DNA of 64,000 bases from Acidimicrobiales bacterium (GTDB taxonomy: Bacteria > Actinomycetota > Acidimicrobiia > Acidimicrobiales > Poriferisodalaceae). Under the pieces are notes generated by a model that saw only the letters and a list, made by a program, of their open reading frames with translations, made no database searches and was not told the DNA's origin. Position 1 is the stretch's first letter. The number at the start of each line of letters is the position of its first letter. The stretch spans positions 62,001 through 126,000 of the forward strand of contig VYDH01000036.1 of assembly GCA_009843525.1 (NCBI GenBank), read 5' to 3'. The translations under genes were made by a program, and so were the position numbers. Positions 54,498-63,538 of the stretch are shown here, one piece after another.

Positions 54498-56147
54498 TCA
54501 GGTCCCCGACCAGGCGTGGCCGGCATAGCGGGTACGCAGGAGTTTCTTGTCGATCTTTCCTGTGCCTGTCAGCGGGATCTCGTCTGCGACGACGATGTCG
54601 TCGGGAAGCCACCACGACGCCACCCGGGGCCGGATCGCATCCAGCACGGCGCTGGCATCGAGGGTGGCACCAGCGGCGAGTTCGACGATGAGCAGCGGCC
54701 GTTCGCCCCAGCGCTCGTGCGGCAGGCCGATGACCGCAGCCGCCGTCACATCCGGCGCAACGAGCGCAGCGTTCTCCAGCTCGATCGAGCTGATCCACTC
54801 GCCGCCGCTCTTGATGACATCCTTCGACCGGTCGGTCAGGGTCAGGTAGCCCTCGGCATCCAGTGCGCCCACGTCACCTGTGCGCAGCCAGCCGCCGTCA
54901 GTTCCATCCACAAACGAATCAGCGAATGCGCCGGGGTCGGCGAGTTCGCCGAGGTAGTACGCGCCGCACATCCACGGACCGCGTGCCTGGATCTCACCGA
55001 CGCTGCGACCGTCATGGGGCAAGACGTTGCCGTCGGCGTCGACCACACGCAGCTCGATGCCGTACATCTCGCGGCCAGCCTTGGCCTGGCGGTCGCGTTG
55101 GGCGTCGCGGCTGGCACGGTCGACCCGGTGCGTAAAGCGCCCCGATGTTCCCTGGGTCATCTCGGTCATGCCCCAGACGTGGCTGACCGTGACGCCGTAG
55201 TCGTCCTCGAGCGTGTCGATGAGCACCCGCGGCGCGGCCGAACCTCCGACGGCCACCTTCTGCAGGGAGGGCACGTTTCGACCCGTGTCCTGCAGGTACT
55301 GCACAACGCCCAGCCAGATCGTGGGAACCCCGGCCGAGAACGTGATGTCCTCGGCTTCGATGAGGTTCACGATGGCCTCGGGGCTCAGGTCGGGACCGGG
55401 CAGCACGAGCTTGGCACCGCTCATCGCGGTGGCGAACGGCAGCGCCCAGCCGTTGACGTGGAACATCGGCACAGTGCCGAGCACGGCATGCCCTGAGTGC
55501 ACGTCGTGGCCGTCGCCGGTGCAGGTGGCCCAGGTCTGCAGCACGATCGACCGGTGGCTCTGCAAGACGCCCTTGGGGTTGCCGGTGGTGCCCGACGTGT
55601 AGCAGAGGGTTGCGGCCGCACGCTCGTCGAAATCGGGCCACGCAGCGGGGCCCGGTGCGGCTGCGATCCAGTCTTCGTAAGCGATCTCGCCGGGCAGGCC
55701 GGCAGGGGCATCGAGCCGGCCGAGCACCACCCAGCGGCGGACCGTCGGCGTGCGCGGCGCGAGACGTGCAGCGATGTCGACGAACGACTGGTCCACGAGC
55801 ACCACGCTGTCGGCGGCGTCGTTGAGAATGAACGCCAGCTGGTCGTCGTGGAGCCGGGGGTTGACGGTGTGCAGCACAGCTCCGACGCCGGTGATGCCGT
55901 AATAGGCCTCCAGGTGGCGGTGGTCGTTGCATGCGATGGTGGCGACGCGGTCGCCGGACCCGATGCCGTCGGCGACCAGCGCCCCGGACACCAATCGGGC
56001 TCGCTCTGCCACCTTGCCCCAGGAGCTGCGGGTGGTGACGCCCGCCGAGTCCACCGAAACCACATCGGTGCCGGCATGACTGCGGGCTGCATAGGAAATG
56101 AGGCTCGAGACCAGCAGCGGCCGATCCATGGTGTTGCCGCGCAGCAT
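54498..56147 (-). CDS. Acyl-CoA synthetase (AMP-forming)
   Basis: A 549-residue fatty-acyl-CoA ligase of the AlkK/medium-chain FadD type. Motifs: LCYTSGTTGNPKGVLQSHRS (P-loop), VWGMTEMTQGTSG, GWLRTGDVGALDAEGYL and the catalytic Lys near PLTGTGKIDKKLLR. N-terminus MLRGNTMDRPLLVSSLI is normal for this group, so the ATG at 56147 is taken. It activates carboxylic acids for beta-oxidation, perhaps with the crotonase and the FadB-type protein elsewhere in the window. It follows the epoxide hydrolase by 61 bases. Confidence 0.94.
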   Translation of the reverse strand: MLRGNTMDRPLLVSSLISYAARSHAGTDVVSVDSAGVTTRSSWGKVAERARLVSGALVADGIGSGDRVATIACNDHRHLEAYYGITGVGAVLHTVNPRLHDDQLAFILNDAADSVVLVDQSFVDIAARLAPRTPTVRRWVVLGRLDAPAGLPGEIAYEDWIAAAPGPAAWPDFDERAAATLCYTSGTTGNPKGVLQSHRSIVLQTWATCTGDGHDVHSGHAVLGTVPMFHVNGWALPFATAMSGAKLVLPGPDLSPEAIVNLIEAEDITFSAGVPTIWLGVVQYLQDTGRNVPSLQKVAVGGSAAPRVLIDTLEDDYGVTVSHVWGMTEMTQGTSGRFTHRVDRASRDAQRDRQAKAGREMYGIELRVVDADGNVLPHDGRSVGEIQARGPWMCGAYYLGELADPGAFADSFVDGTDGGWLRTGDVGALDAEGYLTLTDRSKDVIKSGGEWISSIELENAALVAPDVTAAAVIGLPHERWGERPLLIVELAAGATLDASAVLDAIRPRVASWWLPDDIVVADEIPLTGTGKIDKKLLRTRYAGHAWSGT

Positions 56148-56208
56148 GGGCTCGACGGGCTCTGCCGTCACTTGCGGCGAGTCCGCGCCAGTCGCTGGGG
56201 GATTGTGC

Positions 56209-57339
56209 TCATCGGAGCAGGCTGAAGAAGGCGCGCACGTCGTCGACGAACAGCTCGGGCTGCTCGAAGGCCGCGAAGTGGCCGCCGGCGGGCATCTCGG
56301 TCCAGTGCCGGATGTCGGAATAGATCGGCTCGGACCATGCCCGAACCGGCGGGATGATCTCGGCGGGGAACTTGGCAACGCCGGTCGGAACGTCCACCGT
56401 CATGCGCGGGAGCTGCCGGAAGCTCTCCCAGTACAGGCGGCCCGACGAGGCTGCGTTGGCGTTCAGCCAGTACAGCATGACGTTGTCGAGCATCTCGTCG
56501 CGGCCCAGCGCATTCTCCGGGTGCCCGTCGCAGTCGGTCCACGCCCAGAACTTCTCCAGGATCCATGCCGCCTGGCCAGCAGGCGAATCAGTCAGGCCGT
56601 AGCCCAGCGTCTGGGGGCGGGTGGACTGCTGCTTCGAGTAGCCGGAGTCCCAGTCGTTGTAGTGCTTCGCCTTGGTAAGAGCGGCGATCTCCTCGTCGTT
56701 GGGTTCGCGGTCCTTAGGTCGGCTGCCGCGCATCACCATGTTCAGGTGGATGCCCACGCAGCGGTCAGGGTGGCGGCTGCCGAGCGCACTGGTGACCGCT
56801 GACCCCCAGTCGCCGCCCTGCGCGCCGAAGCGGTCGTAGCCCAAGCCGGTCATCAGCTCGGCCCAGCAGTCGGCGATCTTCTCGATTCCCCAGCCGGGCT
56901 CGGTCGGCTTGGCGCTGAAGCCGTACCCCGGCAGCGATGGGCAGATCACATGGAAGGCGTCGGATGCGCTGCCGCCGTGCGAGACCGGATCGGCCAGGGG
57001 CTCGATGACCTTGTGGAACTCGACCACTGAGCCGGGCCAGCCGTGCGTGATGACGATCGGCATCGCATCGGGCTCGGGGGAGCGGACGTGGATGAAGTGC
57101 ACGTTCATGCCGTCGACGTCGGCCGTGTACTGGTCGAACCGGTTGAGCGAGGCTTCGCGGGCTCGCCAGTCGTAGGTATTGGCCCAGTAGTCGCAGACTT
57201 CCTGGACGTAGGCGAGGGGTATGCCCTGGGCCCAGTTGTCGACCGGTTCTTTGTCCGGCCAGCGTGTTCTTGCCAAGCGGTCCCTGAGGTCTGCGAGCTG
57301 CTCGTCCGGCACGTCGATCTGGAACGGTTCGATCTGCAT
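56209..57339 (-). CDS. Epoxide hydrolase (EHN-domain family)
   Basis: A 376-residue microsomal-type epoxide hydrolase. The N-terminal EHN domain includes IDVPDEQLADLRDRLARTRWP; the catalytic Asp is in GAQGGDWGSAV (about 172), the oxyanion motif in ITHGWPGSVVEFH, and the His in GGHFAAFEQPE near the end. Family enzymes hydrolyse epoxides to diols, including juvenile-hormone- and limonene-like substrates. The ATG at 57339 lies six bases from TACGGT, which excludes a longer start. May be cotranscribed with the acyl-CoA synthetase downstream. Confidence 0.94.
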   Translation of the reverse strand: MQIEPFQIDVPDEQLADLRDRLARTRWPDKEPVDNWAQGIPLAYVQEVCDYWANTYDWRAREASLNRFDQYTADVDGMNVHFIHVRSPEPDAMPIVITHGWPGSVVEFHKVIEPLADPVSHGGSASDAFHVICPSLPGYGFSAKPTEPGWGIEKIADCWAELMTGLGYDRFGAQGGDWGSAVTSALGSRHPDRCVGIHLNMVMRGSRPKDREPNDEEIAALTKAKHYNDWDSGYSKQQSTRPQTLGYGLTDSPAGQAAWILEKFWAWTDCDGHPENALGRDEMLDNVMLYWLNANAASSGRLYWESFRQLPRMTVDVPTGVAKFPAEIIPPVRAWSEPIYSDIRHWTEMPAGGHFAAFEQPELFVDDVRAFFSLLR

Positions 57340-57345
57340 CCGAGC

Positions 57346-57351
57346 ACCGTA
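57346..57351 (-). promoter_or_regulatory. -10 box of the epoxide hydrolase gene
   Basis: TACGGT on the minus strand ends six bases before the ATG at 57339, without a ribosome binding site, as expected for a leaderless message. Confidence 0.45.
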
Positions 57352-57400
57352 GTCCGCGGTGTGCGTTTGCCTCCGGGGTGTACGAGGGCAGGGGCGTCGG

Positions 57401-59806
57401 TCAGTCGTAGACGAAGCCGAGCTCGGCGGGGGGCGGGAGCTCGCCGCCGATGTGGCCGTCGGCTCGCAGGTCGGCAATCTGGCCTGGCGTAAGGCCGGCT
57501 ACTTCGGCCATGACCTCGTCGGTGTGCTGGTCGAAGAGTGGGGAGGGCCCAGCTTGGGAGGGGCGGGTCCCGTCGAGCGCGAAGGGGCTGGCTATGTGCC
57601 GCCTCGCGCCGGTGACCGGGTGCTCGACCACTTCGATGTGGCTGGCCAGCGGTTCGTGCGCCGGGGCTGTCCACGGGTCCCAGCAGAACTCCGTGCGGCA
57701 ACCTGCGGCATGCAACGCCGTCCGCAGGTCGGCCCGGGTTCGGGTGGGTGTGCCGCCGTTCGTCTCGATTTCGTCGAGCAAGTTGCGGATCACGTCGACG
57801 GGGTCATCTCCAGAGGACGGATCGTGCGGGTCGCCCTCGGAGACAACTGCCAGCCAGCCGTCGGTTCCCTGCACGAAGCCGCTCCACGCCGCGCCGGGCT
57901 CGCGGTTGCCCATGCGGCCGATGTCGCGGCCGGCCGTCGACGCCAGCACGATGGCCTCGCCGCTGAACTGCCAGGTGCCTTCCTGCTGCGAGACGTCCAT
58001 CTCGATGCCCTGCCCGGTGCGCTCGGCATGGTGCAGCCCGCTGAGCAAGGCGAAGCCGGCCGTGATGCCTGCGATCGGGTCGGGGAAGTAGATGTTGGAA
58101 ATGCGCGCGCCCTCGTGCTCGTAGCCCTGGCGGTGGCCCAGTCCGCCCATGGCCTCGATGATCGAGCCATAGCCCACCGCGTCGGCGTACGGGCCGTCCA
58201 CGCCGAACGCCGGCATTCGCACCAGCACGATCTGCGGGTTGACCTCGATCAGCGTCGCGAAGTCGAGCCCCAGTTGGGGCAGCACATGGGCCGAGAAATT
58301 GGCGACGAGAGCATCGCAGTTGCGCACCAGCTCCATGAAGGCGGCCTTGCCCTCGGGTGTCGCAAGCGTGACCACGCAGTCGCGTTTGCCCTTGTTGACG
58401 GCGTTGAAGTGGCCGCCTGCCTCGTAGAAGCGGTTGTCGGCGACGAGATGCTCGAGGCCCGGTGCCATGCCATGGTCGTAGGGCCGCTGGGTGCGGAAAC
58501 CGTCGAACGGGTTCTGAGCCTCGATCTTGATGACGTCGATGCCGAGCGGGGTCAGCAGGTTGCCGATGTACGGCCCGGCCCAGGCAATGGTCATCTCGAT
58601 GACACGCAGGCGGCGCGCCTGGCGCAGCGCTGGTTCCGGCGTGCTGGGGGCGGCGCCGACGCTGCGGCCGGCATCTGCAACGGTCGGGAAAGGGTCGGCG
58701 CCTGGGTCGCTGAGCCGCTGGCCGGGCACCGGCAGGCCGGGTGCGTTGAACGGCCGGATGGGTGAAGCGGCGGTGCCGGCAGGGGTCGCGACCTCGCCCA
58801 AGAAGCCTCTCGAAACAAGGTGCTCGTCGGCCAGCACGTCGAGCGGGGTCATCACCATGCCGATGGCCCAGGGCGTATCGAGCGCGTACTGGAGCAGCTC
58901 CCGCTTGGTGCGTTGCGCGTACCACGGCTCGATGACCTCTCGGATCTTGTCGATGTGGCGGGCCCGGCGGTGGCGGTGGCTCAGCTCAGGGTCGTCGATC
59001 CACTCGGGCACGCCGATGTGCAGGCACTGCATCTCCCAATCGTCCCGGCGAAGGGAACCGGGGCACACGTAGCCGTCAGCGCAGCGGATGGCACCAGACG
59101 GGTACGCCGTGGGCGGGTGCGGCCCCACCAGCGGCCGTGGCCGCTCGCAGTGCAGCGCGTCGCAGTAGCAGAGCTCGACGGCGGTGAGCAGCGCCCCCAG
59201 CCACGAGACATCCATATGCGCCTCGGGCCGTCGCAGTATCAGATGTGCGGCCCAGGCGGTGAGCCCGCCCGCCGTGTACTGGGCCTGCCAACCGGGCAGC
59301 CGCAGCGGCTCGGCACCCTCGTCACCGTTGAAGCCCAGGAAGCCCGTGGCGGTCTGCACCAGCAGCTCGTCGGCGATCACGCCCGGATCGTTGGCGTCCG
59401 CCCCCCAGGCCGTGACCGTCACCAGCTTCGGAACCCGCTCTCCCGCTGCGCTGCTGTCGGCCAATCGCTGCGGATCCCAGGGGCCGCCGGCAAGCCCGGC
59501 AACGGTGTCGCTTGCTATCACCACCTCGGGCCACGACGGGTCGATGTCGTCGGCAGAGCAGTTGAGCTTGCCCGCGTTCAGGTGCACATACAGCGGGCTC
59601 AGCTCGCCAGGCTGCAGCGGTACGTCGTCGACTGGCTGACGCCGCGCAGGGTCACCACCGGGCGGCTCTGCTTTGACCACTGTCGCGCCCGCGCCCGCCA
59701 GCAGCCGTCCGGCGAACGGCCCGGCGATGCCGGTCGCCACCTCCAGCACCCGCATCCCTGCCAGCGGCGGTGCAGAAGCAGCTGGCGTGTCGGCCGGATC
59801 GGGCAT
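57401..59806 (-). CDS. Tandem-domain family III CoA transferase
   Basis: An 801-residue protein made of two CaiB/BaiF-type CoA transferase domains, about residues 15-390 (LAGMRVLEVATGIAGPFAGRLL) and 405-790 (LRVIEMTIAWAGPYIGNLLTPLG). Normal members are about 400 residues and dimerise; here the dimer is encoded as one chain. The catalytic Asp region is kept in the first copy (VIADELLVQTATGF) but reads GYGSIIEAMGG in the second, where Asp is expected after Tyr. Family enzymes move CoA between acyl acids (oxalate, carnitine, succinate, bile acids). Start at ATG 59806, six bases after TACCGT; an ATG at 59830 would lie before the box. Confidence 0.92.
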   Translation of the reverse strand: MPDPADTPAASAPPLAGMRVLEVATGIAGPFAGRLLAGAGATVVKAEPPGGDPARRQPVDDVPLQPGELSPLYVHLNAGKLNCSADDIDPSWPEVVIASDTVAGLAGGPWDPQRLADSSAAGERVPKLVTVTAWGADANDPGVIADELLVQTATGFLGFNGDEGAEPLRLPGWQAQYTAGGLTAWAAHLILRRPEAHMDVSWLGALLTAVELCYCDALHCERPRPLVGPHPPTAYPSGAIRCADGYVCPGSLRRDDWEMQCLHIGVPEWIDDPELSHRHRRARHIDKIREVIEPWYAQRTKRELLQYALDTPWAIGMVMTPLDVLADEHLVSRGFLGEVATPAGTAASPIRPFNAPGLPVPGQRLSDPGADPFPTVADAGRSVGAAPSTPEPALRQARRLRVIEMTIAWAGPYIGNLLTPLGIDVIKIEAQNPFDGFRTQRPYDHGMAPGLEHLVADNRFYEAGGHFNAVNKGKRDCVVTLATPEGKAAFMELVRNCDALVANFSAHVLPQLGLDFATLIEVNPQIVLVRMPAFGVDGPYADAVGYGSIIEAMGGLGHRQGYEHEGARISNIYFPDPIAGITAGFALLSGLHHAERTGQGIEMDVSQQEGTWQFSGEAIVLASTAGRDIGRMGNREPGAAWSGFVQGTDGWLAVVSEGDPHDPSSGDDPVDVIRNLLDEIETNGGTPTRTRADLRTALHAAGCRTEFCWDPWTAPAHEPLASHIEVVEHPVTGARRHIASPFALDGTRPSQAGPSPLFDQHTDEVMAEVAGLTPGQIADLRADGHIGGELPPPAELGFVYD

Positions 59807-59812
59807 CGGGCC

Positions 59813-59866
59813 ACGGTATCGCCCCGCCATCGGGCGTGGCAGTGCCAAGCAGGGCTTCGGTAGGGT
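59813..59866. promoter_or_regulatory. Divergent leaderless promoters
   Basis: TACCGT on the minus strand (59813-59818) is six bases before the CoA transferase ATG, and TAGGGT on the plus strand (59861-59866) is six bases before the ATG of the polysaccharide deacetylase gene. Confidence 0.48.
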
Positions 59867-59872
59867 CCGCAG

Positions 59873-60760
59873 ATGAGCGCTGCACAACCATCCAACGGCC
59901 ACGAATCCGGCGTCACGGTGTGCTTGAGTTTCGATTTCGATGCCATCTCGATCTGGACGGGACCGCGAGGCTCAAGGTCACCGAACCTGACCGCCAGGGG
60001 AGAGTTCTCTTCGATCGGGGCGCACCGGCTGCTCGACTTGCTCGACGAGCGCAGCACCCCGTCCACCTGGTTCATCCCGGGCCACACCATCGACACGTTC
60101 GGCGACGTGTGCGCCCGTGTGGTCTCCGAAGGGCACGAGGTGGGCTATCACGGCTACTGCCATGAAGCCCCGTCGTCGAAGCGGGACGAGGCCGACGAGC
60201 GAGCCATCCTGACCAGGTCCATGGACTGCCTGGAGCGGTTGTCGGGCAAGGCCCCGGTCGGGCACCGGGTGCCGGGAGGCAACTGCGGCGACCGTTGGAT
60301 CAGCCTGCTCATCGAGCATGGCTTCTCCTACGACTCCTCGATGGCGCGCCACGACTATGCGCCCACCTGGTGCCGCCTCGGCGACGTGCCCACCACCGAC
60401 GGGCCGCACCAGTTCGGCGACGAGGTGGACCTGGTGCAGTTGCCCTTCGAGTACGTCTTGGACGACTGGCCGTACTTCAGCTACGACGGCCCGACGGTGC
60501 AGGGCTTGCGCACGCCCGATCACGTCTACGACGTGTGGTCAGCCGAGTTCGACTACCTATACGAGCGGGTCGGCAGCGGGGTGTTCGTGCTCACCATGCA
60601 TCCCCAGTGCATCGGGCGAGGCAGCCGCATGCTGATGCTCGAGCGCCTGATCGATCACATGGCATCCCGGCCGGGTGTGACGTTCGCCACGATGGAGCAG
60701 GTCGCGAACGATTTCCGGGCAGCGGCCGTCCCGGGAGATCAGTCGAACCGTCGGCTCTGA
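59873..60760 (+). CDS. Polysaccharide deacetylase/PuuE-like NodB-homology protein
   Basis: A 295-residue protein with the NodB homology fold. The metal site is shown by LSFDFDAIS (first Asp pair) and VGYHGYCHEA (HxxxH); TWFIPGHTIDTF and GHRVPGGNC follow the family pattern. Relatives include peptidoglycan/chitin deacetylases and PuuE-type allantoinases; the absence of a signal peptide and the PuuE-like length favour a cytoplasmic amidohydrolase. No uricase or allantoate gene is nearby to settle it. ATG six bases after a TAGGGT box, so it is probably leaderless. Confidence 0.9.
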   Translation: MSAAQPSNGHESGVTVCLSFDFDAISIWTGPRGSRSPNLTARGEFSSIGAHRLLDLLDERSTPSTWFIPGHTIDTFGDVCARVVSEGHEVGYHGYCHEAPSSKRDEADERAILTRSMDCLERLSGKAPVGHRVPGGNCGDRWISLLIEHGFSYDSSMARHDYAPTWCRLGDVPTTDGPHQFGDEVDLVQLPFEYVLDDWPYFSYDGPTVQGLRTPDHVYDVWSAEFDYLYERVGSGVFVLTMHPQCIGRGSRMLMLERLIDHMASRPGVTFATMEQVANDFRAAAVPGDQSNRRL

Positions 60761-60833
60761 AGGGCGATAGCTTGCCGCCGGACACGAGGCGGTGCTGGTG
60801 CTGCCGCACCAGGAGAACGGGGAGAACCAGCGC

Positions 60834-61925
60834 ATGATCGGACGACCCAGGGCGGCCGTGGAGGGCCTGCCGCAGTACAAGCCGGGGCGCTCGGCGGCGC
60901 AGGCAGAGGCCGAGCACAACCTGGCCGAGGCGATCAAGCTGGCATCCAACGAGAACGCCAACGACCCGCTGCCCTCGGTGGCCAAGGCAGTGTCCGAGGC
61001 CGCACTGGGAATGAACCGCTACCCAGACCATCGCTGCATGGAGGTGCGCGAGGCGCTGGCCGACCGGCACGGCGTCGGACTGGACGAGGTCACGGTCGGC
61101 TCAGGCTCGGTGGGCGTGCTGCAGCAGCTGTTCGCTGCCTATGTCGACCCGGGTGACGAGGTGGTGTACCCGTGGCGCTCGTTCGAGGTGCATCCGGTGT
61201 TCTGCGCGATCTCAGGGGCCCAGCCCGTCACCGTGCCGCTGGTCGACCATGCGTTCGATCTCGACGGTGTCGCCGCGGCGGTCACCGATCGCACCAAGAT
61301 CGTCGTGCTGTCCACCCCCAACAACCCGACCGGCACGGTGTGCACGACGGCAGAGCTGCAGCGCCTCCTGGCAGCAGTGCCCCCTGACGTGATCGTGGTG
61401 ATCGACGAGGCCTACCGGGAATTCGTCACCGACCCCGACGTGGCCGACCCGATCGAGGCCATCGTGCCGGAACACCCCAACGCTTTGGTGCTGCGGACCT
61501 TCTCCAAGGCGTACGGCTTGGCCAACCTGCGTGTCGGTTACGGCGTCGGGCATCCGGACGTCATCGGGGCACTCGACAAGGTGGCGCTGCCCTTCATCGT
61601 CAGCGGGCTCGCGCAGACCGCCGCGCTCGCCTCGCTGGCGCCGCCGGCCAGCACCGAGCTGGACGAAAGGGTCGCCGGCATCCTGGCCGAGCGGGAACGC
61701 GTGAGCGCCGCCATGGTGTCGGGGGGCTGGCCCGTGGTGCCCTCGCAGGCCAACTTCGTGTACCTGCCAGTCGGCGACAGTGCGATGGACCTCTTCGTCC
61801 GTCTGGAGAAGCAGGGCCTGGTGACGCGCCCGTTCGAGAGCGAGGGCGTGCGGATCAGCTTGGGCACTCCCGCACAGAACGATCGGCTGTTGGCTGCGCT
61901 GGGCGACATCGACCCCACCGGTTGA
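60834..61925 (+). CDS. hisC: Histidinol-phosphate aminotransferase
   Basis: A 363-residue fold-type I PLP aminotransferase. LASNENANDPLPSV near the N-terminus, GSGSVGVLQQLFAAY, STPNNPTGTVCTTAEL, and the PLP Lys in RTFSKAYGLANLRVGYG are the HisC signatures. It converts imidazole acetol phosphate to histidinol phosphate; close relatives act on aromatic amino acids. A stand-alone hisC paralogue is common in actinobacteria. GGGGAG lies nine bases before the ATG at 60834. Convergent with the aromatic amino acid decarboxylase gene. Confidence 0.9.
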   Translation: MIGRPRAAVEGLPQYKPGRSAAQAEAEHNLAEAIKLASNENANDPLPSVAKAVSEAALGMNRYPDHRCMEVREALADRHGVGLDEVTVGSGSVGVLQQLFAAYVDPGDEVVYPWRSFEVHPVFCAISGAQPVTVPLVDHAFDLDGVAAAVTDRTKIVVLSTPNNPTGTVCTTAELQRLLAAVPPDVIVVIDEAYREFVTDPDVADPIEAIVPEHPNALVLRTFSKAYGLANLRVGYGVGHPDVIGALDKVALPFIVSGLAQTAALASLAPPASTELDERVAGILAERERVSAAMVSGGWPVVPSQANFVYLPVGDSAMDLFVRLEKQGLVTRPFESEGVRISLGTPAQNDRLLAALGDIDPTG

Positions 61926-61991
61926 GTTGCGCCGACCGAGCTGGCCAGGCTGAGTCGGGCCGGCTGACGGGGCTGGTCGAGCTGGCCGCAG

Positions 61992-63452
61992 CTAGACGGC
62001 GGCCTCGCTGATCAGCTTCCACAGCAGATCCATCTGAGAGCGGTCTGTGCGCGACTGGCCCACGGCAACGCGGATGATGCTGCGCCCGTCCAGTTTCGAC
62101 GGGGTCAGGTACGCCCGGCTGCTGTCGTTGACCGCCGCAGCCAAGGCGTCGGTGGCGCAGTCGGCCCGCTCGGCTGCTTCTTCGCTGGCGTCGGCGGCAC
62201 GAACTCTGAAGCACACGAGCGAGAACGGGTGCGGGGCCACGATCTCGAACCGGGAGTCTTCGTTGAGGCGCTGCGCAAACTCCTGGGCCATGGCCACGTG
62301 ATGGCGCACCATCTGGCGAATTCCCGCAGCCCCGTAGCTGCGCAGCACCCACCACAGCTTGAGGGCCCGGAAGCGCCGGCCCAGCGGCACCTGCCAGTTG
62401 CGGTAGTCGATCACGTTGCCGGCGTCGCTCTGGGTGTTGCGCAGGTAGGGCGGGTCGATCGACAGAGCGTCGGTGAGCGCTGCCTTGTCGGCGACGTAGA
62501 ACGCCGAGCAGTCGAAGTTCACCATCATCCACTTGTGCGGGTTGAAGACGTAGCTGTCGACCAGCTCGATGCCCTCGTTGTGGTGGCGGAACTCGGGGCA
62601 GATCATTGCGGTGCCGGCATACGCAGCGTCGACGTGGTGCCACAGGCTGTGCTCGATTGCGATCGCCGAGATTGCCCGTACGGGATCGACCGCTGTGGTG
62701 CCGGTGGTGCCGACGGTCGAGCCGACGAATGTCGGCACCAGTCCGGCAGAGATGTCGGCTTCTACCGAGGCGGCCAAAGCGTCAGGTCGCATGGCCTGGT
62801 GCTCGTCGACCTCGACCAGCCGGACGTGGCCGAAGCCCGCGATGTTGGCGCCCTTCTCCACCGAGCTGTGCGCCTGTGCCGACGTGTAGGCGATCATCTG
62901 TTCTGCGGGCTGGCCGCTGCGAGCGCTGACACGGTGACGGGCGGCGACCAGCGCGACATGGGTGGCATCCGAAGCGCTGCCCTGCAGCACTCCGCCGCCC
63001 TCCGAGGTCGTCTTCCAGTGTTCCGGCAGGGCACACAGGTCCACCAGCCAGTCGAGCATGTGGCTCTCGATCTCGGTCAACGCTGGAGAAGCTGACCACA
63101 GCAGCCCGATCAAGCCCAGCCCAGACGACACAGCGTCTGCCAGCACCGACGGCGGGGAGTTGTTGGCGGGGAAGTAGGCGAACCAGCCGGGATGCTGCCA
63201 ATGGGTGACCCCGGGCACGACCACCCGATCCAAGTCGGCCAGCAGGTGCTCGAAGGGTTCGGGCTGCTCGGGGGCGGAGTCTGGCAGCAATGCCCGGATG
63301 TCGCCGGGCTGGACGGCGGAAGCCACCGGCAGCGACTCGATGCGCTCCCAGTAGTCGGCGATCCAGTCGATCACCTCACGACCGTGGCGCCGGAATTCCT
63401 CCGGCGTCATGTGTGCAGGCGGCGAGGTGACTTCTGGATCGATCTCATCCAC
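61992..63452 (-). CDS. Aromatic-L-amino-acid decarboxylase-family (group II PLP) protein
   Basis: A 486-residue PLP-dependent decarboxylase. The PLP Lys is in SYVFNPHKWMMVNFDCS, and characteristic blocks are HPGWFAYFPANNSPPSVLAD, GGGVLQGSASDATHVAL, YTSAQAHSSVEKGANIAG and WHHVDAAYAGTAMICPEF. This is the tyrosine/tryptophan/DOPA decarboxylase class rather than glutamate decarboxylase. The length is normal. GTG at 63452 lies seven bases from TAGCGT; an ATG at 63410 remains possible but would drop the conserved start of the first helix only in part. Confidence 0.93.
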   Translation of the reverse strand: MDEIDPEVTSPPAHMTPEEFRRHGREVIDWIADYWERIESLPVASAVQPGDIRALLPDSAPEQPEPFEHLLADLDRVVVPGVTHWQHPGWFAYFPANNSPPSVLADAVSSGLGLIGLLWSASPALTEIESHMLDWLVDLCALPEHWKTTSEGGGVLQGSASDATHVALVAARHRVSARSGQPAEQMIAYTSAQAHSSVEKGANIAGFGHVRLVEVDEHQAMRPDALAASVEADISAGLVPTFVGSTVGTTGTTAVDPVRAISAIAIEHSLWHHVDAAYAGTAMICPEFRHHNEGIELVDSYVFNPHKWMMVNFDCSAFYVADKAALTDALSIDPPYLRNTQSDAGNVIDYRNWQVPLGRRFRALKLWWVLRSYGAAGIRQMVRHHVAMAQEFAQRLNEDSRFEIVAPHPFSLVCFRVRAADASEEAAERADCATDALAAAVNDSSRAYLTPSKLDGRSIIRVAVGQSRTDRSQMDLLWKLISEAAV

Positions 63453-63459
63453 GGCGCCG

Positions 63460-63509
63460 ACGCTACTTGCGGCCCATCTCCGAGCCGCCGCCGATGGTTG
63501 CCGTAGTGT
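63460..63509. promoter_or_regulatory. Divergent -10 boxes
   Basis: Minus-strand TAGCGT (63460-63465) lies seven bases before the decarboxylase GTG. Plus-strand TAGTGT (63504-63509) lies 29 bases before the phosphotransferase ATG, leaving a leader with a GGGAGG ribosome binding site. Confidence 0.45.
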
Positions 63510-63538
63510 GTGCCCGCTGAGCGAGAACGGGAGGCGAG

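Noticed and set aside
61926..61991. Repeated CGAGCTGGCC between hisC and the decarboxylase gene
   Set aside because: Two direct copies in a G+C-rich gap without a good stem; not a convincing terminator or regulatory site.
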